This document shows, piece after piece, positions 29,101 through 39,580 of a stretch of 64,000 nucleotides of DNA (position 1 is the stretch's first letter; the number at the start of each line of letters is the position of its first letter). A program made the position numbers and the translations under genes. Source of the stretch: JAIOQJ01 sp963718635. Its GTDB lineage: Bacteria > Planctomycetota > Planctomycetia > Gemmatales > Gemmataceae. The notes below the pieces were generated by a model. The model did no database searches. It worked only from the letters and a program-made list of their open reading frames with translations, and was not told the DNA's origin. The DNA lies in NCBI GenBank assembly GCA_963718635.1, contig OY970367.1, positions 5,022,001 to 5,086,000 of the forward strand, in the 5' to 3' direction.

Positions 29101-30390
29101 ATCAGCCCCACGGAAATGATGTGTGTTTCCGCTTGGAAACCGCATGAACTCACTCAGCGATTCGTGCAAAACAGCGTCGCGCAGCAACATCTGGCGAACT
29201 GGAACAATACGGCGCCGGGAACAGCCGCCGGCGCCGCCACCGATGCAAATCATGAACGGCTATACCGGGCGTTTTCGCTGCTTCAGACACGCTCACGCAC
29301 CCTTGGGATGGGGTTCGGCGGTCGAGTGCCCGGACGCGTAAACATCAATACCATGTGGGACAAGCCAGTGCTGCAGGCAATCTGCGATACCGAGCTCCAG
29401 CCGATTTACTCGACGAATACAAGTCTTTGGGGCAATTATTACACGGACGCCGATGTGACTAATCTATGGAATGCGATCAATAATCCCCGTTCCATAGGTT
29501 CGCCGACGAAGAACCTATGGACGATGAACCAGCCAAACGGGCTTGGCGATGCCCCGATCATGCCGCCCCTTGGCGCAGGATATACGGACGCTAATGATTC
29601 TCAGGATAAAAATGATGGCATCCAAAATACGATCCTAAGCAAAGTTGCGTCATCGCAAACGCATCCCTATCTGAAAAATGAGCTATTGACGAAGATTTAC
29701 AACAACATTACGACGCGGAGCAACAGCTTCGCCATCTGGTGCACAATCGGTTATTTTGAAGTGAGCAACCCCGGACCTTATACCGCAAATAATCGGCCGA
29801 TACTCGGTAAGGAACTCGGCAGCGAGGATGGCACCAACATTCGCCACAAGTTCTTTGCACTCGTCGATCGCACTAATTTGAGTATCGATTCAACAAATGT
29901 GCCAGTGGCCGGAGCTGCCGTTCCTTCTGCTCTGCAAGGGCAGAAGCCCATTTTTCTTTCATTTGATCCCGTCTCAAGCGATCTGACAAAACCCGATCCG
30001 GACACGACTGCAGTCACAAGCGTCACGGTCCGCGTTCCCGCACTTACAGGTGTTTCGGGGGTCTCCCTTTCGGGCATCTATGATGGCCAAAATTGGACAG
30101 TGTATAAAAATGGCGATCCGAACAATGCGAATGGTCCCACCATGTTCAAACTGAATGTGGACCCCGCCCAAACGGAAACGGCAACCGTAACCGACCTAAC
30201 ATTTAATGGGGCGGGCCAAGGAGGAAATATCACATTAACGATTTCCGGCAAAAGGCGCCATTCCCGTGGCTGCATTATGCAGATGAATCCCCGAAAAGCC
30301 CAGGTCGGCAACCCAGGCCCCCAAGCCAGCTTCAACTACAAGGATGTGCGCTACGCCCCGGTGGTGCCTTTCGTGAAGCAGTTGGACTAG
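26122..30390 (+). CDS. Giant GspK-like pseudopilin-associated protein, paralogue 1 (two frameshifts)
   Basis: About 1,422 residues when repaired. The N-terminus has one long hydrophobic helix (PGAILFVVVACLALFLSVGI) after a short basic start, resembling GspK/PilX rather than the FTLIE type. Landmarks: APYTYPDENNCYLAA, RQLDSMWMDLDAPVRHWRG, the GspK-like RRLAQIAVNIVDYIDLDDY, a lamin-tail-like PRLVINEV...MWIELHNPL, LLTKIYNNITTRSNSFAIW, and the C-terminal HSRGCIMQ and FNYKDVRYAPVVPFVKQLD. An extra C at about 26581-26586 and a missing A in the run 29057-29061 split it into three frames; paralogue 2 is intact at both points, which supports repair. Probably the pseudopilus tip protein. The ATG at 26122 aligns with the paralogue. 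Confidence 0.82.
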
Positions 30391-30471
30391 ATCTTCTGTT
30401 TACGATCGGCATAGCACACGCGGTCCTAAGCATTCACAAGCAATCACGCCCAAGTTCGAGGAGTATATCAA

Positions 30472-33400
30472 GTGTCAATGCCTCATCTCCGACAGCAACA
30501 TCGGCCCGGCGCTATTCTTTTCGTCGTCGTTGCCTGTCTCGCTCTCTTTCTGAGTGTTGGCATCGCCTTTGTCTTTTATGCCAATCAGCAAGCCATTTCG
30601 ATGCGATATTCCCGCGAGGCCAGCGGCGGCGGTCGGGCCTCCTATGTCAACCAGGGCACCCGCGGCAGCACCGATGAAGCACCGCCGTTGCCGACCGACT
30701 TATTCAACATGGCCTTGGGGCAACTCATCTACGATGTGCCGGATGATGCAAATGGTGTTTTCGGCGCAATGTATGGGCATAGTCTGGCACGGTCGATGTA
30801 CGGCTGGAATTCGACGTTGCCTCTAGGCAATACGACTCCCTACGACGGCTTTGGCCGTCCCGGTAATGGAACCGCGCAATATGGCTATATCAATTACACG
30901 GGGGTGGGATCCAAGGCGCCGGAAAAGGAATATGGAGGGTACATCGCCAAGAATGCGCCTTACACGTACCCCGATGAAAACAATTGCTTTCTAGCCGCAA
31001 TCGATCCTACCACGGGCAAGGTCTGGGTCCCCTCATTTCACCGTCCTTGGCTCACGGGCCCTAATCTGGCGACGGCTGACAAGCGAACGTTCCTTCGTCC
31101 AAATAGCGCGGACAATCCAAATTTTCCGCTAGTGCAAATGAATGCGGATAATTACAGTTATGGCGACGTTGAAAATCTCGAGGGCAAATCGTCTCGCCAG
31201 CTGGATAGCATCTGGATCGACCTGGACGCGCCTGTACGACACTGGCGCGGCCGGATGTACAAGCCGATGTTTGCATTTCTGGTCACCGATATGGATGGCC
31301 GAATTAATCCGAACGTTGCGGGAAATGTCAAGAATTCTGCTTACGATAACTCGAATCAGGGTTGGGGACCTTGGGAAATGGCACTAGGCCCAGTAATGAA
31401 CGGGACGGCACAAACGAAGAAGGTCCTGGATAGGCGTTCCAACGGCGCAGGCCCGACTGCCTCGTACTCTATTGATGGCGGCGCGACAACGTCCGCGATT
31501 AGTATCACGGGGCCGGCTTATTCCGGGATCGATTTCGATTCCTACGGCAGTACAAAATATAATTTTCCGTTAGCTCAGTACTTCTCGTCTCCAACGTGGG
31601 GTGGTCGCTACGATTTTGATTACTCTGCCGAGGCCGCCAATTCTTTATCGATGTACAATAGTTATTTATCCGACCGGATAGGTGGGACACGCACCAAAAA
31701 CGTAGCATATGACCTTACGGATGCGTTTTATCTAAATTACAAGTTCTACGGCGATTCAACAAATTATCAAGCATCGAAACTGGGCCCGGACACCGGCTTG
31801 ACGGCGTCCACGGTCCCCAGTCCAGCCCTTAACTACCGCTACCTGCTTTCGCCTTTCACGAATGATTTGCAACGGCCCGGCGCCAGGGCTTGGGTGCCGA
31901 ATACAGTTCCCGCAGGGGCAAATTATCAACAAGCGACTGCTGGCACGCTCCCGGTGGGTGGTCCTATTCCGGCGGCTACGGCCGCAGCGACCTCGCCCAG
32001 GGGCGACTTCGATCCGTCATGGCGTTCACTCATTGCTTCGGCCTTAGGATCGATTGACTTGAACCGGAAACTGAGCGACTATCGCAGCGATCCGACAGGC
32101 CTTTTCGAAACACCGGGCAACGTGACTGCCGCCAGCGCCGCTCGAGCTGTCGCTGATCGTCAGGCGTTGGCGATGGATATCTTCGTCCGGCTGCTTGTGG
32201 CTACTGGCGCTGTCGCCGATCCGCGCACTTTAATTGACACGCTGAACGTTCATAAGGCTTTGCTGCCGCTGCCGCAACAGCAACTTGATGCTTGCCGGCG
32301 GTTAGCTCAAATTGCGGTTAATATCGTTGATTACACGGATCTCGACGACTACGTCACTCCATTCAATTGGAACAATAACCCCGCCTACGCCAATATGTCG
32401 GTTGCAGCCAATGTCAAAGCCGGCTGGGTTTTTGGGACCGAGATGCCGCGACTCGTTATCAATGAAGTTTATGCCATGTGGGATAACACAAACGCAAATC
32501 TTACGAACCCGCCGATGATGGGAATGCCCAAAAAGCCATTCGCCGACCAACCCTATCCCTATCAGATCTATGCGGAGCTGCATAATCCTCTCACAATGGG
32601 CGGCACTTACGCGAGTCCCTACCAGGCGAAAATCTCTCATGGAGGGGGAGCTCCGCTGGTGTATCAGGGTCAAAACGTTTATCAGTTGGTTATCATCGAT
32701 CCAACGAACGCAACGAAAATCCATGACGCGGACAACGTGCTGGGCGATCCTGATAATGTGGGGTCGGGTACGACCGTAGCGCCCCTCGGTGATGCCAGCG
32801 CCGCAGGTTTCAAGGACGCTAACAATAACATCGTCGTGCCAACCAGCAACCATACCATCGGCAGCGCACCGGCCGGTTATGGCCAGAAGGGCGGCAACCC
32901 GGCGTTTTACGTAATCGGGCCGAAGAATGTAGAAAACCAGCTGCAAGATTTGCCGGGCGATAATAAGATCCCTCTGAGTTTCGAGTGCCCGCAAATGAGC
33001 CTTGCCCCTATTCAATTTGGCAGCCGGCCCAAGCCGCAGGTGCTCTTGTTGCGCCGATTGCTCTGTCCCCATTTGCCGCCCTCCGCCGCAACCAATCCAT
33101 ATATCACCGTCGATTATTTCTTCATGGATCCCACAACCACAACACCTCCGGCGGTGGGCCAAAAGGCCTCGATCTGGGATCATCGTAAGTATCTGTCTCA
33201 GCAAGAAGGAGGCGGAACGAATAACGCTCAACAGAAATTTGGCGATCAATATAGCTATGGGCGAACGCAGCCATTCGCCGCCGCTGCTTCAGAGCTTAGA
33301 AAGCAAACTGGCAATCCAGCGCCTACCGCAGGCCAGGATACGCATTTCAATCAAACGTTCTACAAACATAACGATGCGACAACTTTGAAAAATCCATTTG

Positions 33401-34697
33401 ACTGGCTTGTCCATCTCGATCGAACATTGATTAGTCCTATCGAAATCGCCTGTGTCTCAGCATGGAAGCCGCATGAATTGACCCAACGATTTGTCGTCAA
33501 CGGCCAGTCGCAGCAACACATGGCGAATTGGAATAATACTTCAGTGGCCAATGCAGGCGATGCGAATGCGCAACGGCTCTATCGGGCATTCGGCTTATTA
33601 GAAACACGCAACCGCACCTATGGCTTGGGTTTCGGCGGCCGCGTCCCGGGAATGATTAACCTCAATACAGTTTGGGATGAAGCGGTGCTCCAATCGCTCG
33701 CTACGCCAGACGTGACTGGAGTGAATGATTTTACCGCCAACGATGTGAAGGCATTTTGGACAAAAATTAGCAGCGCGCGTTCTATCACGGGTAATACTAT
33801 TTGGAATGGAACGCCCCGGCCCAACGGGTTGCCTGACAATCCAATATTACCGACGCTCGGCGCTGACTATAGTGATGCGACTCATGGCGTGCAAAACACG
33901 ATAGTCGGCATGGTCCCGGCGCCTACTGCCTTGGCTGCCCCTCAACATCCGTATCAGACAAATGAAATGTTGACAAAGATTTACAACAAGGTAACCACGC
34001 GCAGCAACAGCTTCTCCGTTTGGTGTACGATCGGCTATTTCGAAGTGACCAACCCGGGGCCTTATAGCGCCGCTAATCGGCCCAAGCTAGGTAAAGAACT
34101 AGGCGGCGATGACGGTACGAACATCCGGCATAAATTCTTCGCTTTGATTGATCGCACGAATCTGACACTTGAGACCCCGCAAACTCCAGCAAGTACGCTC
34201 CTGCGCCGGTTGTCCAGGGACACCGGCCCGTGTTTCTTTCCTATGAACCGCAAACGGCCGATCTTCGGCTGGACGATCCTGATACTTCCAAAGTGACAAC
34301 AATGACTGTTCGTCTCCCCGCGCTGTCGTCTGTAACCGTTAATGGGCAGTCAGGAATTAGCGGCATTTACGACGGTCAATCGTGGACGCTGGTAAAAAAC
34401 GATGTCATTCTCTTAGATATTGGACCGAAGCAGGAAAAGGTTACTGTTCAAAGCGCGACCTTGATTAGTCCTTCTACCGGTGCTGATGTAGTGCTGACGC
34501 TCCCAGCTAGGCCTACGCCCCCGATCGTGCATTCGCGGGGCTGCATCATGCAACTCAATGCGTTTTACACAATTAACGTGAACGGGGTTCCAACCCAATA
34601 TCAAAACGTCCTCGGCAACCCTGGCCCGCAGACTAGTTTCAATTACAAGGATGTGCGTTACGCGCCGGTGGTGCCGTTCGTGAAGCAGTTGGATTGA
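30472..34697 (+). CDS. Giant GspK-like pseudopilin-associated protein, paralogue 2 (one frameshift)
   Basis: About 1,408 residues, collinear with paralogue 1 throughout: the same N-terminal membrane helix, GSTDEAPPLPTDLFNMALGQ, RRLAQIAVNIVDYTDLDDY, lamin-tail-like PRLVINEVYAMWD and YAELHNPL, FDWLVHLDRTLISP, SAWKPHELTQRF, TTRSNSFSVWCTIGYFEV and terminal YKDVRYAPVVPFVKQLD. One base is missing near 34203; restoring a G (GGCGCC) reads APVVQGHRPVFLSYEP. A GTG start at 30472 lies 8 bases after GAGGAG and is preferred to the ATG at 30478. The central lamin-tail-like loops differ most between the two copies, which may mean different surface binding. Confidence 0.82.
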
Positions 34698-34748
34698 TTT
34701 TGGATTATTCAGGGCTGTGATGGGCAGCCCTGAATATTGTTATATCGA

Positions 34749-36365
34749 CTACTTTTCACGTAACAAATAGAGGCGATAGTAGCGGTCCTCATAGACGAGT
34801 TCAAATGACTCGCCTTCGATCTTCTGATCGGCGCGAAGCAACAGGTGGTTGATTCCTTCGTGCCGCATTTGCGCAATTGTGGTGGGATTCTCCCAATCAT
34901 TTTCTTCATACCAGTGCCGACACAGTTGCAGACGTCGGCGCCATTCCTGCACGTCCGTGTCTTTGTAAGGAATCGATTTGTAATCGATGTATATCGGCAT
35001 GCCGGTATAAAGTCGAAAGCGTTGGAGATCGACTGCGATCAAATGTCTGTCGTTGCCCAGTGGGGGCGCCGTAAAGCTTAGAGAGACCGACCCCCTTGTC
35101 GTCGAGGGGGTTGGGCTGCGCACGGGAAGCAGATAGAGATCGCCAGGCTGCGAATGGTCGCGAATGAAGTTCAAGACGGCAAGCTCGCGGTCGTCCTGTT
35201 GGTAGCCCCAGCCTTTGGTTTGAATGAGCAATCCTCCGGCGACTGGAATACTCACAATGGCAACGGCGGCTATCGCTGACAACCGCTCCCTAAGGGTCGC
35301 GGCGCTGAAGGCGCAACATTGAGCTAGGTTTGCGAAAATAACAGTTGTGGCGATTGGCACTAACAATACTGATGTGCGCCAGGGGAATAACAGTGATAGG
35401 GAGATACTCTGCGTGATCCACTGCAATAGAGTAAGAGAAATAGCCAACATGGTTGGAATAGCAAATAGTAAACAGAGTGATGTACGTCGCAGTAGAAACA
35501 GCGCGAGCAAGATCCAGGCGATCTGCAAAGCGGCGATCACATCCAGCCAACGGTTGATTTTGGTGTGATGCGGAATTCGCAAGTCGGCGAGAATTCGCTG
35601 GGAATCGTTGAAGATCTCGACATTCGTCGGTTGAAAAGTAACAGCCGAGTGGATCACGACCGGAAGCACCGCCAACAGCCATAGGCCGGCAACCATCAAA
35701 GACATTCGCATTCGGGCCGCGCGGATTAGCACAGTCGAATAGGACAGAATGAAAAACGAGGCGGGGAGTAAATAGGTAGCGTGAACGATGCAGGCGACCG
35801 CAGCGCAGAGTGCTGCCAGTATGCAGCGATCGTAGACAAACGCGGCGATTGAGGCCAGTAGCAACACGCCAAAGGCGGAGGGTTGCAACGCCGGCCCGAG
35901 CACGTACTGCCCCGCCAGACCCGTCTGAAAATACCAGGGATAATCCACCCCGAAAAGCTTTACCGATGCCAGCCGTACGATGCCGGCATGCACAGTGATA
36001 AGAGAGGCACCCAAGACATAAAAAGGAACGCGCCCCGAAACCAGTTGCCGGCCGATAGCCATGAGGCTGAAGAAGTAAACCATCTGCAGCAGAAAAAAAA
36101 TGAAGTGGAACAGGTAAACATGCAAATGTCGTTGTGTGAAGGCAACCAGCGCAGAAAAGACGGGTACGGGATCAGCCGTATTAGCCAGCCAATCGCGGTG
36201 AAGGTCGACAAGACCGCCCTCGGCCATGCCGTGCAGGAAGTATTGATGCTGATTCGAAAAATATAGAGGCGCCTGCGTATGCGCAATTCCAAACAGAACG
36301 GCGCCGGCGACGATGGGCCAGATCCAGTTCTTCGGCGAGGGAGATGGCAAAGTTGGGGCATCCAC
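34749..36365 (-). CDS. Polytopic membrane protein, DUF6798-like
   Basis: A 538-residue protein with about ten hydrophobic helices from residue 15 to 385, then a soluble C-terminal region of about 150 residues (FIRDHSQPGDLYLLPVR...EWRRRLQLCRHWYEEND...LLLRADQKIEGE). This layout resembles GT-C-like membrane proteins and planctomycete DUF6798 proteins, but I see no catalytic motif I can name. The minus-strand gene converges on the giant GspK-like gene with only 51 bases between. The Pro-rich MDAPTLPSPSPKNW start is cytosolic. Confidence 0.7.
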   Translation of the reverse strand: MDAPTLPSPSPKNWIWPIVAGAVLFGIAHTQAPLYFSNQHQYFLHGMAEGGLVDLHRDWLANTADPVPVFSALVAFTQRHLHVYLFHFIFFLLQMVYFFSLMAIGRQLVSGRVPFYVLGASLITVHAGIVRLASVKLFGVDYPWYFQTGLAGQYVLGPALQPSAFGVLLLASIAAFVYDRCILAALCAAVACIVHATYLLPASFFILSYSTVLIRAARMRMSLMVAGLWLLAVLPVVIHSAVTFQPTNVEIFNDSQRILADLRIPHHTKINRWLDVIAALQIAWILLALFLLRRTSLCLLFAIPTMLAISLTLLQWITQSISLSLLFPWRTSVLLVPIATTVIFANLAQCCAFSAATLRERLSAIAAVAIVSIPVAGGLLIQTKGWGYQQDDRELAVLNFIRDHSQPGDLYLLPVRSPTPSTTRGSVSLSFTAPPLGNDRHLIAVDLQRFRLYTGMPIYIDYKSIPYKDTDVQEWRRRLQLCRHWYEENDWENPTTIAQMRHEGINHLLLRADQKIEGESFELVYEDRYYRLYLLREK

Positions 36366-36423
36366 TGGGTACAGGTCTCAGGGTTCCTAGCAATTTTAAG
36401 CAGGGGTCATCTTAGCGGAACCC

Positions 36424-36471
36424 ACAAGCATGAAGCGCCAGCGAAGAGTTCGCCGGCGCTTCATGCTTGTG
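36424..36471. repeat. Inverted copy of the CTGAAGCGCCAGCGAAG dispersed repeat
   Basis: ACAAGCATGAAGCGCCAGCG (36424-36443) is followed directly by a near-complement, CGCCGGCGCTTCATGCTTGT. Four further copies of the same unit (with CCTGAAG in place of CATGAAG) are at 62201-62347. It lies between the divergent membrane-protein and GNAT genes. Confidence 0.8.
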
Positions 36472-36610
36472 CAGGTCTTCAACAGCTCGCGACTACATGA
36501 CCTTGCCCGAACGAACCGAATGCCAATAATAGAGTGAAGGGCCGATCAACATCAAGTCGATGGCCTATCCCCGAAACCTCCGGCACGCACTCCTCTTTGA
36601 GGTCCATCCG

Positions 36611-37552
36611 ATGAGTTTGGCGATTCGAACGTTTCAGTCGGGGGACGAAGCAAGCCAAGCACACGTTTACAATACTGCAGCCGCCAAGCTGCCGGCTTTC
36701 AAACCCGCGACCAGTGAGGATATCCGCCGGCGCTCGGGCGACTCGGGCTTTGACCCGGAAACGCGCATCTATGCCGTCGCCTCGAATCAGATTGTGGGCT
36801 ATTGCACCGTTCAACCCAATGGCCGAATCAGCTTTCCCTGGTGCCTGCCGGAACATAACGCTCGCGCCTGGTTGTTCGACGCCGCCCTGGCCAAATCTCG
36901 CGCTATGGGCTTGAAACAACTCTTTGCGGCCTACCGTGCCGATTGGACTGAACAGACCGCTTTCTTCGAAGCCAATGGCTTTCACAAATCGCGTGAGTAC
37001 GTCAACTTTGCCCAAAGTCTGCTCGACTTGCCAACGATGGTCATCCGCCGTGGCTTGAATGTATCGCCGTTAAAAGACGACGACCTGCCTGCCATTCTGG
37101 CTCTGGCCCCGCAGTTGTTGCGTGTGTCGCTCGATCAGGCACGTTCGTACTTTTTCGCCAACCGCTATTTCTCGGTCGATTCGCTCTTTGTATTGCGCAA
37201 GGGGGATGGTTCCCCTCAAGGCGTCGGTTTGCTGATCAGCAATCCCGACTATGCCAACCCGATGATGGTCGATTCGGCCACGCCCTGTTTCCGGCTGGGC
37301 GCGTTTGGCACTGAAGGGATGACAACTAAACGGATCAACGGCCTGTTCAGCTTCCTCGTCGGCGATGAGCGCGATGCCTCGGCCGTCGGCCTCGATCTAC
37401 TTTCCTATGCCTTGCACCGGGTGCAAGACGATACGATTGAAGTTCTGGCTGCCCAGGCGCCCAGCGATGCCAAACACTTGCTCGGCTTTTATCAAAAGTA
37501 TTTCCGCAAACAAGGCAGCTTCCCAGTCTACGAACGCGAACTGAACAAGTGA
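36611..37552 (+). CDS. GNAT family N-acetyltransferase
   Basis: A 313-residue protein. MSLAIRTFQSGDEASQAHVYN is the usual GNAT opening, followed by YAVASNQIVGYCTVQPNGRI, an acetyl-CoA-site-like LFDAALAKSRAMGLKQLFAAYR, and FFEANGFHKSREYVNFA, the FYEKxGF motif. A second degenerate GNAT-like half (about residues 165-313) contains LRVSLDQARSYFFANRYF. The ATG at 36611 is chosen over 36560 because the conserved domain begins there and GAGG lies upstream. The acceptor is unknown. Confidence 0.8.
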   Translation: MSLAIRTFQSGDEASQAHVYNTAAAKLPAFKPATSEDIRRRSGDSGFDPETRIYAVASNQIVGYCTVQPNGRISFPWCLPEHNARAWLFDAALAKSRAMGLKQLFAAYRADWTEQTAFFEANGFHKSREYVNFAQSLLDLPTMVIRRGLNVSPLKDDDLPAILALAPQLLRVSLDQARSYFFANRYFSVDSLFVLRKGDGSPQGVGLLISNPDYANPMMVDSATPCFRLGAFGTEGMTTKRINGLFSFLVGDERDASAVGLDLLSYALHRVQDDTIEVLAAQAPSDAKHLLGFYQKYFRKQGSFPVYERELNK

Positions 37553-37554
37553 AA

Positions 37555-37670
37555 CACACATTAGCCACAGATGAAACACGGATAAACACGGATAATCCCC
37601 AGTAATTATGAATAGCTGCTTTTCATCCGTGTTTGTTCCGTGTTCAATCCGTGGCTAAAGATTGTATTCT
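37555..37670. repeat. Inverted AGCCAC(G)GAT...ACACGGAT repeat (GNAT/FIST gap)
   Basis: TTAGCCACAGATGAAACACG with GATAAACACGGAT on the left pairs with ATCCGTGTTTGTTCCGTG and TTCAATCCGTGGCTAA on the right. It lies between two plus-strand genes. The same family appears at 50622-50815 and 53892-54085, where it is longer. Confidence 0.8.
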
Positions 37671-37765
37671 CTAACATGTGCCCAAACCCAACACTCGCCT
37701 TACTGATGTAACACAGGTGGCGGTTACCTCGGTTTGCTCAATTTACCCCTTCAAGGAGTTTGCCA

Positions 37766-38938
37766 ATGCCTTTCGCGGCCGCGCTATCGACGGCCCTCGA
37801 CGCTCGTCAGGCGGTGGACGAAGTCTGCTGGGAGGCCAAACGGCAATTCGGCGAATCCCGCCCCGAATTGGCGATCGTCTTCTATTCGCCCCATCATGCG
37901 GATTCCGTGGGGCCAATTGCTCGCTTGTTGCATGGCAAGCTGCAGCCCGGCTGCTTGATTGGTTGTCTGGGCGAGACAATAATCGGCAACCGGCGCGAAG
38001 TCGAAGGCGATCCGGCCCTCTCTTTATGGCTGGGCAGTTGGAACGGCCAAGCTACTATTGAGCCCTTTCAGTTGGCGATGTCCGAAACTTCCGAGGGCAT
38101 CGCCTTGCTCGGCTGGCCGGATGGAATTATCGATGCCGACCCGAAACAATCGCTCTTGCTCACCTTTGGCGATCCTTACACTTTTCCCGCAGCGGAACTC
38201 TTTTTGCCGCGCTTGAATGAAGACTACCCGGGCTTATCGGCCATCGGCGGCATGGTTAGCAACCCGACGGGGCCCAGCGCCGGCGGATTGATCCTCAACG
38301 ATGAAGTCGTCGCCGAAGGAGCGGTCGGCGTTCTCTTGCAAGGCAACTTTCCCTGGCGGGCAGTGGTTTCCCAAGGGTGTCGACCGATTGGCCGACCGCT
38401 CGTTATTACTAAGGGCGAAGGAAACGTCATTTCGGAAGTCGGGGGCCTTCGGCCGCTCGATTATCTTCGCGGCCTGTACGACGACCTGCCCGCGCACGAC
38501 CGCTCCCTGTTCGAGCAAGGATTATTGCTTGGCCTCGCGATGAACGAATACCGCGATGAATTCCGCAGCGGCGATTTCCTTGTCCGCAATCTCCTGGGAC
38601 TTGATCGCGCTCACGGCGCGATGGCCTTGGCCGATCGTATTCGCGTCGGCCAGACGGTCCAGTTCCATGTCCGCGATGCTCTCAGCGCCGATGAAGACCT
38701 CCGGCTCATGCTCATCCACGAGCGCGAAGCGGGACTGCAAGCGAAGGCGGGTCTCCTGTTCAGTTGCAATGGTCGCGGCACGCGCCTATTCAGCGAGCCA
38801 AGCCACGATGCGGGATCGATTCAGAATGAACTGGGGCCGTTGCCCCTCGCCGGCTTCTTCGCCGCCGGCGAGCTTGGCCCGGTAGGCGGCAAAAACTTCA
38901 TCCACGGCTTCACCGCCAGCGCCGTCTTCTTTGGATAA
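37766..38938 (+). CDS. FIST N- and C-domain sensory protein
   Basis: A 390-residue FIST protein. The N-domain reads ELAIVFYSPHHADSVGPIARLL...LIGCLGETIIGNRREVE, and the C-domain has YPGLSAIGGMVSNPTGPSAGGLILND and GLLFSCNGRGTRLF...LAGFFAAGELGPVGGKNFIHGFTASA, which is the strongest family mark. FIST domains are thought to bind small ligands such as amino acids and usually feed signalling proteins; none is adjacent here. The ATG at 37766 follows AAGGAG with 7 bases spacing. There is no signal peptide or membrane helix. Confidence 0.9.
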   Translation: MPFAAALSTALDARQAVDEVCWEAKRQFGESRPELAIVFYSPHHADSVGPIARLLHGKLQPGCLIGCLGETIIGNRREVEGDPALSLWLGSWNGQATIEPFQLAMSETSEGIALLGWPDGIIDADPKQSLLLTFGDPYTFPAAELFLPRLNEDYPGLSAIGGMVSNPTGPSAGGLILNDEVVAEGAVGVLLQGNFPWRAVVSQGCRPIGRPLVITKGEGNVISEVGGLRPLDYLRGLYDDLPAHDRSLFEQGLLLGLAMNEYRDEFRSGDFLVRNLLGLDRAHGAMALADRIRVGQTVQFHVRDALSADEDLRLMLIHEREAGLQAKAGLLFSCNGRGTRLFSEPSHDAGSIQNELGPLPLAGFFAAGELGPVGGKNFIHGFTASAVFFG

Positions 38939-39012
38939 TCTGACTAAAGGTGGGGCAGGCCTCCAGGCCCTTTTACTCCGTGGGGGCAGGCCTCCCGGCT
39001 TGGCCGTCCGGC

Positions 39013-39064
39013 GTTTTCCCATGATTTTCGTGTAATCCAGCTTCGGGAAATATTTCCCGAATAT
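39013..39064. repeat. Three-copy palindromic element, copy A
   Basis: GTTTTCCC at 39013 is followed, with its start 38.5 bases from the palindrome centre, by the perfect 20-base palindrome TTCGGGAAATATTTCCCGAA at 39042-39061. Copies B and C share the same geometry. Confidence 0.85.
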
Positions 39065-39191
39065 TAACCGATAGCTCTACGCCTGATCTTGTAAGGTGGG
39101 TGAAGGCTTTGCGAAACCACCCGGTTCGACCTGTAGCTATGGATGTGTTCCGCAACGCCTTCACCCATCCTACAAAACTCTTCCCGACTGC

Positions 39192-39231
39192 GAACCGTTC
39201 GAAGTGGCAACGTTGCCACTTCGAACGGTTC
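39192..39231. repeat. Perfect 40-base palindrome
   Basis: The first 20 bases, GAACCGTTCGAAGTGGCAAC, are followed with no spacer by their exact reverse complement. Imperfect and perfect smaller palindromes follow: one containing GCAACGTTGC at about 39256-39279, and TGGGATCGATCCCA at about 39293-39306. Confidence 0.9.
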
Positions 39232-39389
39232 ACATTTTCATGTCATATCGTAATTCATACCTGCAACGTTGCGGGTATGACTCGGATCACTATGGGATCG
39301 ATCCCACAAAATAGACTTGTCAGAATGACGAACTATTTATCATCAAGAGCCCGATTTGGTTGTTCAGTAATTCGAATTTGTGCAGTTTG

Positions 39390-39440
39390 GTTTTCCCAAG
39401 ATTTCCTCGCATTCTCGCTTCCGGAAATAATTCCGGAAGC
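39390..39440. repeat. Three-copy palindromic element, copy B
   Basis: GTTTTCCC at 39390 and GATTTCCTCG precede the hairpin with 10-base arms GCTTCCGGAA / TTCCGGAAGC around ATAA at 39417-39440. The GTTTTCCC start again lies 38.5 bases from the centre. Confidence 0.85.
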
Positions 39441-39528
39441 GTTGGCCGTCCCCCGACGGGTTTCTGGCCTGGGTACTTTCGCCGGCCAATCATTTTGCAA
39501 AAAGCGCGTTTTCGAAAAACTTTTGTTC

Positions 39529-39580
39529 GTTTTCCCACGATTTCCTCGTGTTTCGCCTTCCGGAAATATTTCCGGAAGGC
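39529..39580. repeat. Three-copy palindromic element, copy C
   Basis: GTTTTCCC at 39529 and GATTTCCTCG precede a perfect 26-base palindrome at 39555-39580, whose half is GCCTTCCGGAAAT. Spacing from the GTTTTCCC start to the centre is again 38.5 bases. Confidence 0.87.

Noticed and set aside
32302..33249. A 315-codon minus-strand ORF inside the giant GspK-like gene
   Set aside because: Its composition is Arg/His/Ile-rich without any domain, and the plus strand encodes a protein collinear with its paralogue.
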